From NCBI GenBank assembly GCA_964058845.1, contig CAXKVR010000642.1, positions 1-22,910 on the forward strand: 22,910 nucleotides of DNA, given 5' to 3'. The notes under the pieces are model-generated. The model ran no database searches, was not told the DNA's origin, and was given only the letters and a program-made list of their open reading frames with translations. This stretch comes from Carex sylvatica. Its lineage: Eukaryota; Streptophyta; Magnoliopsida; Poales; Cyperaceae. A program made the position numbers and the translations under genes. Below, piece by piece: positions 1 to 8,599 of this stretch (positions within the stretch are counted from its first letter, which is position 1; every line of letters begins with the position of its first letter).

Positions 1-365
1 GAGCAATGGACAATTACTATGAAGACAGACAGCCACGCATCAACATAGGCCACAATTGGACTCAAATCGGTGCACTGATTCTGCTCAGACACTGATATTG
101 ATATATACCTCCTCCACTGCCTTCTCTGCAGTTTTATTACCTTCTTTTCTTACTTATTTCTGTAGCTTTTTTTAATTTCTTTTCTTACTTACCTTTTTAT
201 TTTGCAAGCTCAAATGTATTGAGCTAATTGTATCTTTATTTAAAAAAACTGGGATATACATCTCATATAACCCTATTGTTCAATCAAATGAGAGCAAGAT
301 CCTTATTTTTCTCAAAAAAATAAACTGTATAAAAAGATGAGCAAATAATTTAGGTCACCAACAAA
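1..365. other. Left-edge noncoding stretch with a possible exon tail
   Basis: A reading frame open from the window edge runs through an ATG at 6 to a TGA at 93-95. It encodes about 29 residues of mixed composition (DNYYEDRQPRINIG and so on), less AT-biased than its surroundings, so it could be the 3' end of an upstream plant gene. I do not recognise the peptide, and the frame is too short to decide. From about 110 to 365 the DNA is T-rich and then AT-rich, with no gene or repeat I can support. Confidence 0.25.
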
Positions 366-790
366 GAGGTTGGCTACTATGCTTATATAAGCATATCCCC
401 ACATATGCTTATAGCTCATGTTTGTATTTCCAATATTCAAATGGTTGATCTGAACCGTTATATGTGATCTCTATATTGAAATGTGCTTGGAGACCAAATT
501 TTACATTTTTATGAATTTTTTTACTATTTATTAAGCCACTTTGAAAATTGCTGATCCAACAGTGGCTTAACAAAACAGTAAAATCAGAAGCCACCGTTGG
601 ATCAGAGATTTTCAAATTGGCTTAGTAAATAGTAAACAAATTCATAAAAATATAAAATTTGGTCTCCAAGCACATTTCAATATAGATATCACATCTAACG
701 GTTCAGATCGACTATTTGAATATTGAAAACATAAAAATGAGTTATAAGCATATGTGAGAATATGCTTATATAAGCATAGTAGCCAACCTC
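366..790. mobile_element. Fold-back MITE upstream of the first glucosyltransferase gene
   Basis: This is an almost complete inverted repeat of 425 bp. The left end GAGGTTGGCTACTATGC (366) is the reverse complement of the right end finishing at 790, and pairing continues with few mismatches to 551-566 against 588-603, leaving a loop of about 21 bases. The arms are about 200 bp each. The flanks carry an imperfect direct repeat (caccaacaaa at 356-365, caccaagaag at 791-800), which could be a decayed 9-10 bp target duplication of Mutator type. It has no coding capacity: the small minus-strand frame here is only palindrome. It ends about 320 bp before the TATA box of the gene at 1184, so it may affect that promoter or produce hairpin small RNA (inference). 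Confidence 0.85.
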
Positions 791-986
791 CACCAAGAAG
801 TTAGATAATTTTTTTTGTTTCAAAAAATAAAGGAGAAAACAAAACATCTGACACATCTTTGAAAATGGATCTCATAGCATACTGACACAAACAAGTGAGC
901 CACACAAAAAGGGTACAAATTTTGTTACTGTTCTTATCTGTTTTTGACAATTAATCGCATTTAAGACTAATAGAAATGCCGTTGAA

Positions 987-1037
987 TGTTGCATTCACAT
1001 CAAATTAATATTAACTGTCACCATCTTTCGCCCTTGC
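987..1037 (+). promoter_or_regulatory. Conserved upstream block, copy A
   Basis: This 51-bp block matches 11131-11181 upstream of the second gene at 48 of 51 positions, much better than the surrounding upstream DNA, which is gapped. It contains TTAATATTAACTGTCA. TAACTG is a known core recognition word for plant R2R3-MYB factors. The block lies about 75 bp before the TATA box in this copy and about 98 bp before it in the other. Retention in both copies suggests a shared cis-regulatory element. The factor is inference. Confidence 0.5.
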
Positions 1038-1111
1038 ATCTTGGATCAACAAGCTAACAAGCATTTATGCTCAATTGCTATCAAGCATATAAACCGTGCA
1101 TGATCTATTTG

Positions 1112-1119
1112 TATATATA
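1112..1119 (+). promoter_or_regulatory. TATA box, copy A
   Basis: TATATATA lies 72 bp before the ATG at 1184. The paralogue has a matching TATA at 11279-11284, 68 bp before its ATG, and the words around it (gatctatttgt before, accc after) are conserved. This argues that the upstream in-frame ATG at 1067 is not the start, since it lies before the TATA box. Confidence 0.6.
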
Positions 1120-1183
1120 CCCAAACAAGCATATATGGGCTAGGTACTTCAGAAAATTATATTCGTTACAAGAAAAATCAATA

Positions 1184-2623
1184 ATGGAGAAAGAAACTTT
1201 AGTCAGTGAGTTGCCCCACATAGCATTTATCGCAAGCCCCGGCATGGGCCACCTTATTCCGCTCGCCGAGCTCGCAATGCGGTTCGTGTGCCACCACAGC
1301 TTCTCAGCCACCTTTCTCACCTTCACAAACTTCTCATCCCCCACACAATCCAAATTTCTCACCAACCTTCACCCCGACATATCCTCTATTTCCCTTCCCT
1401 TCATTTCCTTAGATGACATCCCAACCGATGCCCGTATTGAGACCATCATCGCCACCTTAGTCTCCCGCTCGGTTCCACACGTGCATGATGCCCTTGTCAC
1501 CCTTAAACAAACAACCCGCCTTGCCGCCTTTGTTCCTGACCTTTTTGGCACTGACTTACTTCCAGTGGCAAAGGAACTTTCGATCCCGCACTATATATTT
1601 TTCACCTCAACTTGCATGGCACTCCTTTTCTTTCTTCACCTCCCATCTCTTCACATGACCACCACTTGCGAGTACCGCGACCTTCCAGAGCCGTTTCTCC
1701 TCCCGGGATGCCTCCCTCTCCCTGGAAAGGATTTCTTAGATCCTGTTATGGACCGCAAAAATGAAGCATATTCATGGATTCTTCACATTATGAGGGGGCA
1801 GACTAATGCACAAGGAATTCTCATTAATAGTTTCGAGACGATAGAACCAGGTGCTTCAAAAACCCTAAAAAATGAGAAAGAAAATAATCCGCCAGTTTAC
1901 TTGGTGGGACCTTTCATTCGATCAGGCTTAGATGAGGCAGATGAATTAGGCTGCTTAGAATGGTTGGATCAACAGCCAAATGGTTCCGTCTTATTCGTGT
2001 CATTTGGGAGTGGTGGAACACTATCCATGAAACAAATGATAGAGCTTGCATTTGGCCTGGAAGCTAGTGGACAGAGATTTTTATGGGTGGTCCGTTGCCC
2101 GAGCGACAAGGACAATAGTGCTGTTTTCTTCAACGTGCAAAGCCCCGACAATCCTCAGAACTACTTACCGGAGGGCTTCATGAACCGAAACGAAAACAAA
2201 GGCATGGTAGTTCCGTCATGGGCCCCTCAAGTAAAAGTTCTCTCACACAAGGCAGTCGGTGGGTTCCTGTCACATTGTGGGTGGAACTCGACACTCGAAA
2301 GTGTGTGTCATGGTGTGCCTTTGATTGCGTGGCCATTGTATGCAGAGCAAAGGATGAACACATTAATGTTGGTGGATGGGGTGGGGATCGCATTAAGGCC
2401 GGTGGCACAGGAGGACGGAGTGGTGGAGAAAGGAGAGGTTGCGAGGATCGTGTGCGAGCTGATGGATGGAGAGAGAGGCAAGGTGGCAAGGCGCAAGGTT
2501 AAGGAACTGCAAGAGGCTGGAATCAGTGCATTGTTGCCAAAGGGATCTTCGCACTTGGCTCTGACAAACGTTGCTAATGAGTGGAAGGTGCAATTGAAGA
2601 ATTCATTTGATAAGGGAATTTGA
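1184..2623 (+). CDS. UGT72B-like: UDP-glycosyltransferase, UGT72B-like (hydroquinone/monolignol glucosyltransferase type), copy A
   Basis: An intronless GT1-family enzyme of 479 residues, close to the usual 470-485 for the family. It should transfer glucose from UDP-glucose to a phenolic hydroxyl in the cytosol. There is no signal peptide or membrane anchor. Visible features are the N-terminal SPGMGHLIPLAEL with catalytic His23, VPDLFGTD with the His-activating Asp119, FVSFGSGGTLS at 271-281, and a complete 44-residue PSPG box at 346-389 (WAPQ...HCGWNSTLES...YAEQ). The final Gln389 is typical of UDP-glucose users. The patterns CEYRDLPEP, LPGC.P.PGKDF.DP and WPLYAEQ place it with the UGT72B group; substrates known for that group are hydroquinone, monolignols and chlorophenols. 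The exact acceptor is not readable. The ATG at 1184 is chosen because it matches the paralogue's MEKET start and follows the TATA box. The C-terminus is odd: a 1-base deletion near 2588 relative to the paralogue replaces ..DAIKEFI by ..VQLKNSFDKGI. The catalytic domains are unaffected. Confidence 0.93.
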   Translation: MEKETLVSELPHIAFIASPGMGHLIPLAELAMRFVCHHSFSATFLTFTNFSSPTQSKFLTNLHPDISSISLPFISLDDIPTDARIETIIATLVSRSVPHVHDALVTLKQTTRLAAFVPDLFGTDLLPVAKELSIPHYIFFTSTCMALLFFLHLPSLHMTTTCEYRDLPEPFLLPGCLPLPGKDFLDPVMDRKNEAYSWILHIMRGQTNAQGILINSFETIEPGASKTLKNEKENNPPVYLVGPFIRSGLDEADELGCLEWLDQQPNGSVLFVSFGSGGTLSMKQMIELAFGLEASGQRFLWVVRCPSDKDNSAVFFNVQSPDNPQNYLPEGFMNRNENKGMVVPSWAPQVKVLSHKAVGGFLSHCGWNSTLESVCHGVPLIAWPLYAEQRMNTLMLVDGVGIALRPVAQEDGVVEKGEVARIVCELMDGERGKVARRKVKELQEAGISALLPKGSSHLALTNVANEWKVQLKNSFDKGI

Positions 2624-2811
2624 TTGAGATTTGCAATACCGATAGGATGGGAGAAGATTATATTTTTTTATCTGTCTAAATTAGTCTTGTTTGCATCCTA
2701 CGTTTATCCATTAATTATTAGTCTGTGTATCCTATCTTTCAATAAAACGAATAATAAATTATTATTAAATAAATTAGGAGATTATATAATTTAATTATAT
2801 ATATGAGGAGA
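2624..2811 (+). terminator. 3' flank and likely polyadenylation signal, copy A
   Basis: AATAAA at 2741-2746 lies 118 bp after the stop codon within AT-rich DNA. The flank aligns with that of the second gene (shared words gtctaaatta, ttagtcttg, caattattagtct). The processing site itself cannot be fixed from sequence. Confidence 0.4.
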
Positions 2812-3179
2812 GATTCAATTATACTTTTTTTTGATGACACTGGATTACACTCTATATTTTTAAAGTCCAAACAGTCGATTCAAACCGTTCAACGTGATGG
2901 ATATGTTAAAATATGCTTGCATATCAAATTTTATATTTTTTTGAATTTTTTTTACTATATATTAAAATGTGTACAAAAATTCAATGGTCTAAATATAGCA
3001 ATTTTGTTAAGAGAAAGGATTCAATTATTACACCATTTTTTGGTAACACCGGATTACACTCTATATTTTCAAAGTCATGGATATGTTAAAATATACTTGC
3101 AGATCAAATTTTACATTTTGAATTTTTTTTTTACTATTTATTAAGATGGTACAAAAATTCAATGGTCTGAATATATAGC
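2812..3179. repeat. Two direct copies of a MITE-arm-like sequence
   Basis: Copy 1 (2812-2999) and copy 2 (3019-3179) share gattcaatta, the string around ggattacactctatatttt, gatatgttaaaata.gcttgc, a T-rich core and a shared end acaaaaattcaatggtct. Copy 2 lacks about 29 bp present in copy 1 after aaagtc. The order of words (aaccgtt, then tgcttg, then aaattttacattttt.gaattttttttactattta) resembles one arm of the fold-back at 366-790, so these look like half-elements of a related MITE family. No gene is present. The interval 3180-3390 is AT-rich with nothing recognised. Confidence 0.65.
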
Positions 3180-3391
3180 GTGCATGATATTATAAAAAAT
3201 ATTATTAATTCCATTATCTTATATATATTTCATATTAAATTAAAAATAATATAAAATATGGTCTAAACAATTTCATCATCACAATTATAAAATTATATAA
3301 TTATATGTACGAACAAAAAATCATCATATAATTATATATTTATTAATTAGTACAAAATGACTCCTACCACACCCTTAACCGATAAGCTAAC

Positions 3392-3509
3392 ATATAATTT
3401 TATACATATATCCTCATATGTTATTCTAATTATTATTTTTTTATATATATGTATTATCGAATATAGCACAAATAGAGAAAACGGATAACATAATTTCATA
3501 TATAAACAT
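3392..3509 (+). repeat. Tandem-duplicated flank, first part of first copy
   Basis: This AT-rich stretch is repeated at about 5773-5894 (shared: tatcgaatata, agcacaaa/aacacaaa, gagaaaacggata, aataatttcatatataaacat). Its continuation after the transposons resumes at 5715 (atctattttgcaagctaaat), which is itself repeated at 5895. A unit of about 180 bp was therefore duplicated in tandem, and the hAT and Harbinger elements entered the junction inside the first copy. Confidence 0.75.
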
Positions 3510-4198
3510 TAGGGGTGTGCAAAAATACTGTCGACTCACCCGGTCCGTCCGACCCGACTCGTATATTACCGGGTTGAGATGTTACTGGGTCGGGTATGGG
3601 TTGGATTTTGACAAACCCGTTACTTTGAGTCGGGTCATGAGTTTGCTCTTAATAACCCGTTTATATCCGGACTCGGCCTCAAATCTATGTTTCTACATTT
3701 TTACAAAAGTTTTATTTCTATTTACTCCTCCCCTCACGTTTAAAGCACTCTTTATTTCTACTCAATGTTGAAGCTCTGAAGATATTTAAGAGTTTTAAGT
3801 TTAACTTGAATTTGAATTGTTATATTTTTTTATTTCATGGATTTTATATGCGATTGTTATATGTCGCTGCCTTTTTTTTTTATGATGTTACATTTTGAAT
3901 ATGTTTTTTTATTATGGATGTTATATGCTAAATTATTTCTATTTTATTTATGTTTGTCACTTTTATTTGTAGCTAGTTTTAATCAAAATAGTAAAAAGAT
4001 ATATAATAGATTTTCGATCAAAATTATAACACGTTTAACCCGTCTAACCCGCATAATCCGTAATAACCTGTATATAAAAAATAGATGGGTTGGGTTGGAT
4101 TATGGGTGGGTCAAGTAAAGAATTTTTTTAACCCGGTGTAGTCGGGTTGGATTCAAATTTTAATAAAATATCATCGATCCGCCCGTTGTATACCCCTA
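3510..4198. mobile_element. Non-autonomous hAT element with 'aacccg' subterminal repeats
   Basis: A 689-bp element. The left end TAGGGGTGTGCAA matches the reverse complement of the right end (TAGGGGTATACAA) at 11 of 13 positions. The target duplication is 8 bp, ataaacat: the left copy is 3502-3509, and the right copy is a4199 plus 5708-5714, split by the Harbinger-like insertion at 4200. The uninterrupted target survives at 5887-5894. Subterminal words cgggt/acccg occur many times near both ends in opposite orientation, as is usual for hAT transposase binding regions. The middle is T-rich and noncoding. The short frames inside look like chance. Confidence 0.85.
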
Positions 4199-4199
4199 A

Positions 4200-5704
4200 G
4201 AGCATCTCTATTGGCTTTCAAATGGAATTGCAAAATCCAATGTGGCAATCACCGAATCCTCGCTGGCAATTTTTTTTTTCTTTTAGCACTGTGGAGATAT
4301 TTAATAATTTGGAAGCTTTCATAATATAAAAACTTGCAAAAGCACTTTCATTTCGCTGAATTTCGTCTCTCTCTCTTTCATAACATAAGAGAGCTTTTAA
4401 ATTACTCTTCTCTTCACCATTCGTGTTTTCAGAGAGATCTACAAAAATTTCATAAAAGAATTAAAAAAATATAAATGATATACATACTATAGCGAATTAC
4501 AGAAATATGGGAGGCAATTTCATTTTCCATTTCAACGGAGATCCATCTTGTAAGATTTTTTCTTTCGTAGTTCTTTCCCTTTGTTCTTCCCCTTTTCACC
4601 ATTAATGGTTGTGTATAGCTGTTGCTTTAATTAAAAAATTAAGCTTTAAAACTATATATTTAAACAACAAATGTCACATAATCTAATGCAAATTTACAAC
4701 ATGACAATTTACCATTCCACAAGTAACATCTATTTTACACATTTGACAAAAATGCAAATTTACAACAACATGAATCTAATGTCTTGGCATAAGCATCTCT
4801 CTGCTTCCCATAGTACTCGAACAAACTCACATCGAATTAGCGCCTCATCGCTTCCCTTTGGTATCATAAGATAGATCCAGAGTCACTTTCATGCTTGGCT
4901 TTGTGGATGTTTTGTATATATATTAGAAACAGAGGGTTTGAGAACCTACCCTTCAAAATTAAAATTTAAATATCAATTAGAACCATACAACGGGCTAATG
5001 TGGTTGATTAAAATGCTATGTACAATCAAGCATCACATAAACCTTACTGGCAAAGTCGGATAGCCGTCATGGGTGCTTGAAGTGCCATGATATTTATGTC
5101 ACCTCTCACTCTAGTTTTCATATTGTTATCGTCTCCAAGTAATTTTCTTTCTCACTTGATACCTCTTGAACTCCTTTTCTCTCTCTTTTGGAAGATATGA
5201 CAAGTAATGTTGGTGAAGTCATAAGGAGAAGGAGAATTTGACAGAGGTAAGGACAAGTGTTAGCAAAACAGAGTTGATTGTTTCGATATGAGACACGAGT
5301 ACAGCATATGATATGAAACGTGGATGGCTTGCATGACTAGGGATTCAATTATATTTTATTTTCAGATGACATGTGGGATCATGATTTTTTTTTTAAGAAA
5401 AAGGTATCATGAATCGAAAGAGAGAGAAACTAGTGGGATGAAAATAGATATATGTTCTCAATTTTTAAGTTATTGTTTTCACTAGTGTGGGTGAATTGGA
5501 GACGAAGAAAAAAATGAAAAGGTCCATTTGTACTTTAAGATCCGTGTTACATATATTTTTGCAATTAGTATTATTTCACTCATGCAACTGATTTGCAATT
5601 AATTGATAAACATATCTATTTTTGGAAAAGTCATCCAAAAGTTTCAACTTCTAAATTAACAGCTGTCTTGAAATTGCAAATCATTTTCAGCATTGGAGAT
5701 GCTC
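4200..5704. mobile_element. PIF/Harbinger-like non-autonomous element
   Basis: A 1505-bp element. The left end GAGCATCTCTATTGG matches the reverse complement of the right end (GAGCATCTCCAATGC) at 12 of 15 positions. The flanks are TAA (4197-4199) and TAA (5705-5707), the 3-bp TWA target duplication expected for PIF/Harbinger elements. Removing the element and one TAA restores both the end of the hAT and its 8-bp target duplication exactly, which supports these boundaries. The interior has CT-rich and AT-rich sequence with no convincing reading frame. The 67-aa frame at 4671 has no recognisable motif. Confidence 0.8.
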
Positions 5705-5714
5705 TAATAAACAT

Positions 5715-6080
5715 ATCTATTTTGCAAGCTAAATTATTCTACGCGGTCTAAGAATATTTGCCTGAAAAGTTGATATTATTTTATACCTATATCCTTACAT
5801 GCTTTTCTAATGAATTTTTCTATTTATATATATTTTATCGAATATATATAACACAAATTGAGAAAACGGATAAAATAATTTCATATATAAACATATCTAT
5901 TTTGCAAGCTAAATTATTCTACGTGTCTAATTAGAAAAATTGATATCAAGAGGAAAAAGAATATTTGCCTGAAGCTCTATTAATGCATGAATTTTGACAT
6001 GGAACATATCTAAGCGTTCTTTATTTAAATTTAAAAATTGTTTGATCATATGCGAAGTGCACTTACTCTGGGAAAGAAAA
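5715..6080 (+). repeat. Tandem flank copies and downstream part of the gene duplication, copy A
   Basis: The string atctattttgcaagctaaa occurs at 5715 and again at 5895, about 180 bp apart, completing the tandem repeat begun at 3392. From about 5905 to 6065 the sequence also matches 13030-13190 downstream of the second glucosyltransferase gene (shared: gctaaattatt, cataaattttgacatgg or catgaattttgacatgg, aacatatcta, gcgttctttatttaaat, atatgcg.agtgca). This shows that the 3' flank was duplicated with the gene. No gene is present. Confidence 0.75.
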
Positions 6081-6299
6081 ACAAACTAATATGCATGTCC
6101 AACCCCTGTCTTAATTACAATGAGCATATATAATACTTTTCTAAATTTGTAATGTTTTATCACACTAAACACACATCTTATTTTCAAAAAAATAATTATT
6201 TGTATCATAAGTGCTGAAAAGTATAATTACTTATAAAAAATAAAATTAATAAAAGACAAAATTAATAAAATTTAATTTATAGGAGGACGGCCTGGTCCC
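6081..6299. other. AT-rich spacer, nothing recognised
   Basis: An AT-rich noncoding stretch between the duplicated flank and the T-tract at 6300. No frame, inverted repeat or transposon end could be supported. Confidence 0.5.
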
Positions 6300-6480
6300 T
6301 TTTTTTTTTTCTTTTTTTTGAGGAAAACTGAAGGTCAACCCTTCATTTGATTATATTATGATTGATGTTACAAAGGGTTTGTAACTAAATTAAGAAACAA
6401 ACAGAAAAGAAATGCTCAAATGAGTTGAGCTGTTGGTCTCAGTTGAAAACATTAAGAGTAAAAGAAAGAGAAGATAACAT
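6300..6480 (-). mobile_element. Probable 3' end of a LINE-type retroelement
   Basis: On the minus strand the sequence ends in an A-rich tail (about 6300-6320, a T-tract on the plus strand). It is preceded by ttgaccttcagttttcctc and an upstream tttgtaacatcaatcataat string. This resembles the 3' untranslated ends of plant LINEs, which often carry a short inverted purine/pyrimidine word before the poly(A). No reverse-transcriptase coding sequence remains, and the 5' limit and target duplication cannot be set. A retroposed transcript end is an alternative. Confidence 0.4.
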
Positions 6481-6547
6481 GCATCAAGCCCTTTTTCTTA
6501 TCTTTTCAAAAGAAACTTTGAGATTTGCTCGGCACAAATTTGATGAT

Positions 6548-6578
<31 letters not shown>
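6548..6578 (+). repeat. Homopolymer run of 31 G
   Basis: There are 31 consecutive G bases between gatgat and ccgg, in an otherwise AT-rich region. Such a run could fold as a G-quadruplex on the plus strand. It could equally be of inaccurate length or an assembly or sequencing artefact. Nothing nearby explains it. Confidence 0.9.
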
Positions 6579-6580
<2 letters not shown>

Positions 6581-6764
6581 GGAAAGAATCAAAGACTAGC
6601 TTGATTTTTTTGGAAGAAAATCTGCTGTTTTTTTATTAAGAAAAGTAGCTTTATGTTACCTGTTTTCTCTCTATATCTCTCTTCAAAGAAGAAAAGAGAG
6701 AAAGAAGATCACGTGAGAGATAGAGTAAGATGAGAGATAGAGAGAATAGCAGAGGAAGAGCAGG
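6579..6764. other. GA/CT-rich spacer
   Basis: A CT-rich stretch (ttttctctctatatctctct) is followed by a GA-rich stretch (gagagatagag, agagagaatagc), so it can form an imperfect hairpin around 6665-6745. No gene or transposon end is supported. Confidence 0.45.
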
Positions 6765-7135
6765 CAGGAGTGAATTCAGAATTTTTGTTAGAAAGAATAA
6801 AAAAATATTGAATTGAATTTAAATAACTTATCAAATTTAAATTCATTAACTAATTTGGTACTCGATAAAAAAAATAATGCTTTGACTTATATTTTTCAAT
6901 TCTTTGACTTATAATTTCTGATGTTTTAACTTATAATTCTAATTACCAATAATAATTCAAGAAATTTATTCTGATTTTAATACTAAATTTAACTCGAATT
7001 ACAAATCAAATATTTAGATAGGGGCAAAAAATTTTCTAAAGGAGGACAAAGTCGATTAGTACTGATAAATTACCACTAAAATTCAAAATTCAAGAGGTGC
7101 AGCCGCCCCCCTGGTATACACTGAGTCCGTTCCTG
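6765..7135 (-). mobile_element. Short hAT-like element (CAGGARYGRAYTCAG ends)
   Basis: The left end CAGGAGTGAATTCAG and the reverse complement of the right end CAGGAACGGACTCAG match at 12 of 15. Just inside the right end, the reverse complement reads ataccagggg..gc, which resembles the subterminal region of the element starting at 13753 (gatccaggggtgcc), so the two belong to one family in opposite orientation. I could not find a clean 8-bp target duplication (agagcagg against aaagtaaa), so the limits or the insertion history are uncertain. The interior is AT-rich and noncoding. Confidence 0.5.
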
Positions 7136-7342
7136 AAAGTAAAGTTTGAAGAGCACTAGATCTCATTCCTATTTCCCCTCATCAGATTGACAACTTGCTC
7201 AAGGCTATTTTTGTCAAGCGATGCTGATTCAGTTGTGCATCACGTCAAAGAGAAAAATGAGACAAAAATAGTATATATAGATGTCGTAGGCCCCTAGATC
7301 AATCTCTTTACTATTTATATACAGGGCCATTTTAGATCCAAC
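7136..7342 (+). repeat. Distal end of the gene-duplication flank, copy A
   Basis: Part of this stretch (about 7195-7265, words tgtcaag.gatg, gcatcac.tcaaag, agagaa.aaatgag) matches 13375-13445 downstream of the second gene. It is the furthest downstream homology I can trace between the two duplicated segments. It is noncoding. Confidence 0.5.
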
Positions 7343-7876
7343 TAGGGGTGTAAACGAGCTGGTTCGGATCGAGCTAAGTCTTAACTTGGCTCGTTTATTT
7401 TGGTCTGAGTTTGGACCAAGCAAGCTAGACTTAGGTCACCCGAGCCAAAAACTCCTGACTCACTCATGACAAGCCAGCCCGAGCTAGTTTACAAGCTGAT
7501 AAGCTGGCTCGCTGGGCTTTATTGAACTACTATTATACAAATTAAAAAATATAAAAATAAGAAAGTCCATTTAAAAAAATTAAGAAATTGTCCATCAGGC
7601 ACATCTTCAAGCAACTGAAACTCATATCCTTTATTCCCAGACAAAAAATACATCAATTTTGCATAATTACGCCTTTGAAAATAAGACTAGACTTAAAATT
7701 ATACGGGACTAAACCCTAAATCCACTATAGCTTAACGAGCCGAGCTGGCTCGGTCCGAGCTGACCAAGGATCAGCTTGTTTATTTTGGCCCGAGCCAGAA
7801 CCGAGCTGACTCATTAACAACTCGGTTCACTACCGAGCGAGCTAGAACCGAGCCACGAGCTTTTTTGACAGCCTTA
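7343..7876. mobile_element. Non-autonomous hAT element with 'cgagct' subterminal repeats
   Basis: A 534-bp element. The left end TAGGGGTGTAAACGAGCT pairs with the reverse complement of the right end (TAAGGCTGTCAAAAAAGCTC). The target duplication is 8 bp with one mismatch: gatccaac (7335-7342) and gacccaac (7877-7884). Words such as gagctggctcg, ccgagc and gagctagttt recur close to both ends, as in hAT subterminal regions. The middle (about 7520-7720) is AT-rich and has no frame of note. Confidence 0.82.
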
Positions 7877-7923
7877 GACCCAACCAATTAACTATATATA
7901 TACTTGACATAAAGTCATGAGTG

Positions 7924-8400
7924 AAAACGAAACCAGATTATCCGATGGATATCCACTCCGAATCCGTTTAATTTGAAACAGATATTTAACAAATACGGAT
8001 CCAAATAATTTCTTAATATACACTCCGAATCCGTTTAATTTGGACTGGAACGGATATTTATCAGATACAGATCCGAATAATTTCTTAATAGGATCAACAG
8101 TATTCGAATTTGCTCTGAATCTATTTAATTCGAAGCGGATATTTACTGGAATGGATATTTATCAGATACAGATCCAAATAATTTCTTAATAGGATCAACA
8201 GTATTCGAATTTGCTCTGAATCCGTTTAATTCGAAGCGGATATTTACCGGATACGAATCCGAATAATTTCTTAATAGAATCATCAGTACGGATATATTTT
8301 ATTTCTTAATAGAATCATCAGTACGGATATATTTTACAATCCACAAACAGAGCGGAGCGGATATCCGGTAACTATCCGGAGCAGAGACGAAACAATTACT
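7924..8400. repeat. 'tatccg' repeat region, left part of an interrupted element
   Basis: Dense repeats of cggatat/atatccg and aatccgtttaatt. Tandem units are visible: aatttcttaataggatcaac at about 8081 and 101 bp later, a shorter unit 86 bp on, and a 34-bp unit (tttcttaatagaatcatcag) twice at about 8268-8335. The matching inverted region is 10355-10545, which carries aaacagagcgg in the opposite orientation. Together they look like the two arms of one hAT-like element, later split by the Mutator-like element at 8600. A candidate 8-bp flanking repeat catgagtg occurs at 7916-7923 and 10561-10568. Confidence 0.55.
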
Positions 8401-8599
8401 AATAAGAATCTACTTTTTTTTAGAAGCGGTGCTCTGTCCTTATCCCAAGAAGCGGAACAGACTTTCAAACAAATTTAAATAATAAAATCTGTTGGAGTAT
8501 ATAAATGCCTCAGCATCCACTATGATTTCTATTGTGGGATTTATTTGTATTCATACCAGAGCAAAATTTTAAATTGAAGTCCGTACTTTCTGCATACTG

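Noticed and set aside
409..615. 68-aa minus-strand frame
   Set aside because: It lies wholly within the palindromic MITE at 366-790 and has no protein motif.
1067..1183. 39-residue N-terminal extension of the first glucosyltransferase frame
   Set aside because: It overlaps the conserved TATA box, is not found in the paralogue, and adds sequence unlike any GT1 N-terminus. The ATG at 1184 matches the paralogue's start.
2178..2593. Several frames on both strands inside the 3' half of the first gene
   Set aside because: They are shadows of the GC-rich PSPG-coding region in other phases, and the second gene has similar ones.
8076..8335. CRISPR-like array, considered because of regularly repeated words
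   Set aside because: Unit lengths vary (101, 86 and 34 bp), spacers are themselves repeats, and the context is plant nuclear transposon DNA.
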